NCBI RefSeq assembly: GCF_947504145.1
Contig: NZ_CANNGQ010000003.1
Location: 558,001-622,000, forward strand
DNA: 64,000 bases
Direction: 5' to 3'
DNA from: an uncultured Microbulbifer sp.
GTDB taxonomy: Bacteria; Pseudomonadota; Gammaproteobacteria; Pseudomonadales; Cellvibrionaceae
A program made the translations under genes and the position numbers. Under the pieces are notes generated by a model, which did not search any database, was not told where the DNA came from, and saw only the letters and a program-made list of their open reading frames with translations. This document shows, one piece after another, positions 62,078 to 64,000 of this stretch; position 1 is the first letter of the stretch; the number at the start of each line of letters is the position of its first letter.

Positions 62078-63571
62078 TCAGCACGCCGCAGATTTACAGT
62101 AGTGATCAATAAATTCCATATGCGGCGGCCAGCTATCCACAGTGCTGCGCACCTGGTTGCGAATACCTGCAAGGAAGGATGCCAGCTCATGCTCACTCAT
62201 CATGTCGGCAATGGGATGATAACTGCTAGGCATCAAACCCTGCCCCAGCATCACCTGTAACCAGGATGTCTCGCCGAACAGTTCCTCGCCATACTTATAG
62301 ACACGGCCACTTTCCCGGAACATTTCCATTCTGTGTGCAAGGGAATCCGGAATATCCATCGCACGGCAATAGCGCCAGAATTCCGTATCCTCGCGGTCGG
62401 TCAGCTTGTAGTGAAGAATAATAAAGTCCCGCACATTTTCCGTTTCATCCAGCACCATTTTATTGAATTCATCGATATCGACCTGTTTGATGCCCTGCGC
62501 CGGGAACATCGTCAGCAGACGAATGATACTGCGTTGGATCAGGTGAATACTGGTGGATTCAAGAGGTTCAATAAATCCCCCGGATAGACCGACCGCCACA
62601 CAGTTTTTATTCCAGTGCTGGCGTCGGGTTCCGGTGCGAAATGGAATGACCCGCGGCTCAATCAGCGCCTCGCCCTCTACATTGTTCAGCAGTTGCTGTC
62701 GGGCTTCCTCTTCCGACTGATAGTGGCTGCAGAATACGAGGCCATTGCCGGTACGAGTCTGCAGCGGAATGCGCCACTGCCAACCCGACTCCCGCGCGAT
62801 CGAACGGGTGTAGGGCACCGGGTTCACACTCTTGGATGTTTGCACCGCGACCGCACGATCACAGGGAAGCCAGTGCCCCCAGTCGTGGTAACCGGTGTGC
62901 AACGCCTTGTCGATCAACAATCCGCGGAAGCCGCTACAGTCAATAAACAAATCCCCTTCCAGGCGTGCACCACCCTCCAGCAGCAGGGCCTGGATATAGC
63001 CACTATCGCGATCCAGTTGCACTTCGCAAATTTTCCCTTCCACACGGGTTGCACCGCACTTCTCCGCAAGTGCCCGCAGGTATTTGGCATACAAGCTGGC
63101 ATCGAAATGGTAGGCGTGGGTGCGCTTTTGACGCCCCCCGGTCGCAAATCTTCCCTCGCGCGCCGCCCGATGCTCCACGCAATAATCACCAATTTCCTGT
63201 TGAATGCCCTGCTGTAAGCCTTTTACCCAGAAATGGCTAAAGTTACACGCCCAGCAATCCTGCCCGGCATCGCCAAAGGAGTGAATATAGTCCTCACCCA
63301 CGGCCTTCCAGTTCTCAAAAGAAATACCGAGTTTGAAGGTGGCGTTGGTATAGGCCATCACCTCGCGCTCGTCGATACCGAGCAACTGGTGGAAAAGATG
63401 CAGCGATGGAATGGTTGCCTCACCCACCCCCACGGTACCGATCACTTCCGACTCCACCAGGGTAATATCCAGGTTTTTCCCCAGCAGTTTCGCCAGCGCC
63501 GCCGCTGTCATCCAGCCCGCGGTACCACCACCGGCGATCACCACTTTGCGTACCCGTTGATTGCTCGTCAT
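62078..63571 (-). CDS. Tryptophan-halogenase-family FAD-dependent protein
   Basis: A 497-residue protein from ATG 63571. FAD-binding GGGTAGWMTAAALAKLLG at the N-terminus, VGVGEATIPSLHLFHQLLG, the Lys of NATFKLGISFENW at the place of the catalytic lysine of PrnA/RebH, and the halogenase signature SGWQWRIPLQTRTGNG near residue 270, then GLSGGFIEPLESTSIHLIQ. Family members in glycan loci of Caulobacter, Xanthomonas and marine bacteria sit beside TonB receptors and cupin proteins and have no proven halogenase role. Here the cupin-like gene lies just upstream (25 bases), so the two form one operon. Confidence 0.9.
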   Translation of the reverse strand: MTSNQRVRKVVIAGGGTAGWMTAAALAKLLGKNLDITLVESEVIGTVGVGEATIPSLHLFHQLLGIDEREVMAYTNATFKLGISFENWKAVGEDYIHSFGDAGQDCWACNFSHFWVKGLQQGIQQEIGDYCVEHRAAREGRFATGGRQKRTHAYHFDASLYAKYLRALAEKCGATRVEGKICEVQLDRDSGYIQALLLEGGARLEGDLFIDCSGFRGLLIDKALHTGYHDWGHWLPCDRAVAVQTSKSVNPVPYTRSIARESGWQWRIPLQTRTGNGLVFCSHYQSEEEARQQLLNNVEGEALIEPRVIPFRTGTRRQHWNKNCVAVGLSGGFIEPLESTSIHLIQRSIIRLLTMFPAQGIKQVDIDEFNKMVLDETENVRDFIILHYKLTDREDTEFWRYCRAMDIPDSLAHRMEMFRESGRVYKYGEELFGETSWLQVMLGQGLMPSSYHPIADMMSEHELASFLAGIRNQVRSTVDSWPPHMEFIDHYCKSAAC

Positions 63572-63596
63572 CACATCTCTCGTATTGTATTTATTG

Positions 63597-64000
63597 TTAG
63601 CGTTTCAGATCATTTTGTAATTTGGCCCGCAACTGCATGGCTGCATCCAGCGCCAGTGGCTGCTCCAGCATACCGCGGGCCCCGGGGGCGATATGCTCGG
63701 CCGCGCCTTTTTCCGCATCAAAAATATAGTAATCGAACAGCGCTTTCCACGCCTTGCGCTGATGAGCGGGCAAATTTCGCAACCCAAGCACCGCGTGTAG
63801 TAGCGCATTGGTGGGGCGCCCCATATAGGCTGCGGAATCCCGCCACCAATGGGTATAGAGTACGTTGAGCTGGCCCATGCTTTCCACGTGATGCCACCAC
63901 ATACCCGGAATATACAGTGCATCCCCGGCTTCCAGCACCGCGACCTGCGCATGATCGAGCGCGGAGCGAAAACGCGGGAATTTTTCGAAGTCCGGGTTGT
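63597..64000 (-). CDS. Cupin-like (JmjC/FIH-type) protein, 5' end beyond window
   Basis: Only the C-terminal 134 codons are visible; the frame stays open to the right edge. The JmjC/cupin-8 core is NPDFEKFPRFRSALDH then LEAGDALYIPGMWWHHVESM with the metal-binding His, then NVLYTHWWRD. A helical C-terminus follows. The family acts as Fe(II)/2-oxoglutarate-type oxygenases or related fold proteins. It is co-directional with the halogenase-family gene, a usual pairing in TonB-receptor glycan loci. Confidence 0.85.
   Translation of the reverse strand, partial: NPDFEKFPRFRSALDHAQVAVLEAGDALYIPGMWWHHVESMGQLNVLYTHWWRDSAAYMGRPTNALLHAVLGLRNLPAHQRKAWKALFDYYIFDAEKGAAEHIAPGARGMLEQPLALDAAMQLRAKLQNDLKR

Noticed and set aside
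1..64000. tRNA, rRNA, insertion sequences, prophage or integrase genes
   Set aside because: None was recognised on either strand; no transposase motifs or terminal repeats were seen.

Overview
The window looks like chromosome of a marine, polysaccharide-degrading gammaproteobacterium of the Cellvibrionales type (Microbulbifer, Saccharophagus or Teredinibacter relatives). The reasons are polyserine linkers in secreted proteins, many lipoprotein glycoside hydrolases, a proteobacterial TonB receptor with no SusC/SusD pair, a tryptophan-halogenase/cupin gene pair beside glycan genes, and moderately high GC. The genus is inference; there is no rRNA marker here.

Layout. 1-5141 (all minus): a bactofilin, a tandem-duplicated methyltransferase-like protein, a MotA/MotB-type pair that resembles ZorA/ZorB of Zorya anti-phage systems, and an unrecognised cysteine-pair protein that runs off the left edge. 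5436-13335: a secreted NHL-type propeller, an AGCS amino-acid symporter, a CurA-like reductase, an unusual HTH-membrane-STN regulator with a small STN-like partner, and an SLC45-type sugar MFS transporter. 13452-16249: hipBA with a visible operator and promoter, then an AT-rich patch with a small lipoprotein and a decayed sulfotransferase. 16574-21234: housekeeping and stress genes (peroxiredoxin-like, PPOX-like, PLA2-like, spermidine-synthase-like, DUF2986, VOC, MAPEG, esterase).

21394-50149 is an alpha-glucan (starch/maltodextrin) region: four GH13 enzymes, a GH31 alpha-glucosidase, a TonB-dependent receptor, a large FG-GAP lipoprotein, glucokinase, and an 1885-residue protein that joins starch-binding modules to a PQQ-type sugar dehydrogenase propeller and four c-type haem sites, paired with a DUF1552 protein. 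50777-64000 is a beta-1,3-glucan (laminarin) region: a membrane AraC-type regulator, two GH16 laminarinases, a GH3 beta-glucosidase, a di-haem DUF1111 oxidoreductase carrying discoidin and CBM56-like modules, a tryptophan-halogenase-family protein and a cupin-like protein.

How it works together (inference): secreted and lipid-anchored GH13/GH31 and GH16/GH3 enzymes cut the two storage glucans; the TonB receptor and the MFS transporter import oligosaccharides; Glk phosphorylates glucose. The most unusual feature is that each glucan region has its own multi-haem redox protein fused to modules for that same glucan. G-rich sites resembling the MalT box recur before the alpha-glucan genes and glk, and a different 13-base motif recurs before the beta-glucan genes, which suggests two regulons. 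All coordinates and motifs were read by eye; domain names rest on motif recognition, not on a database search.
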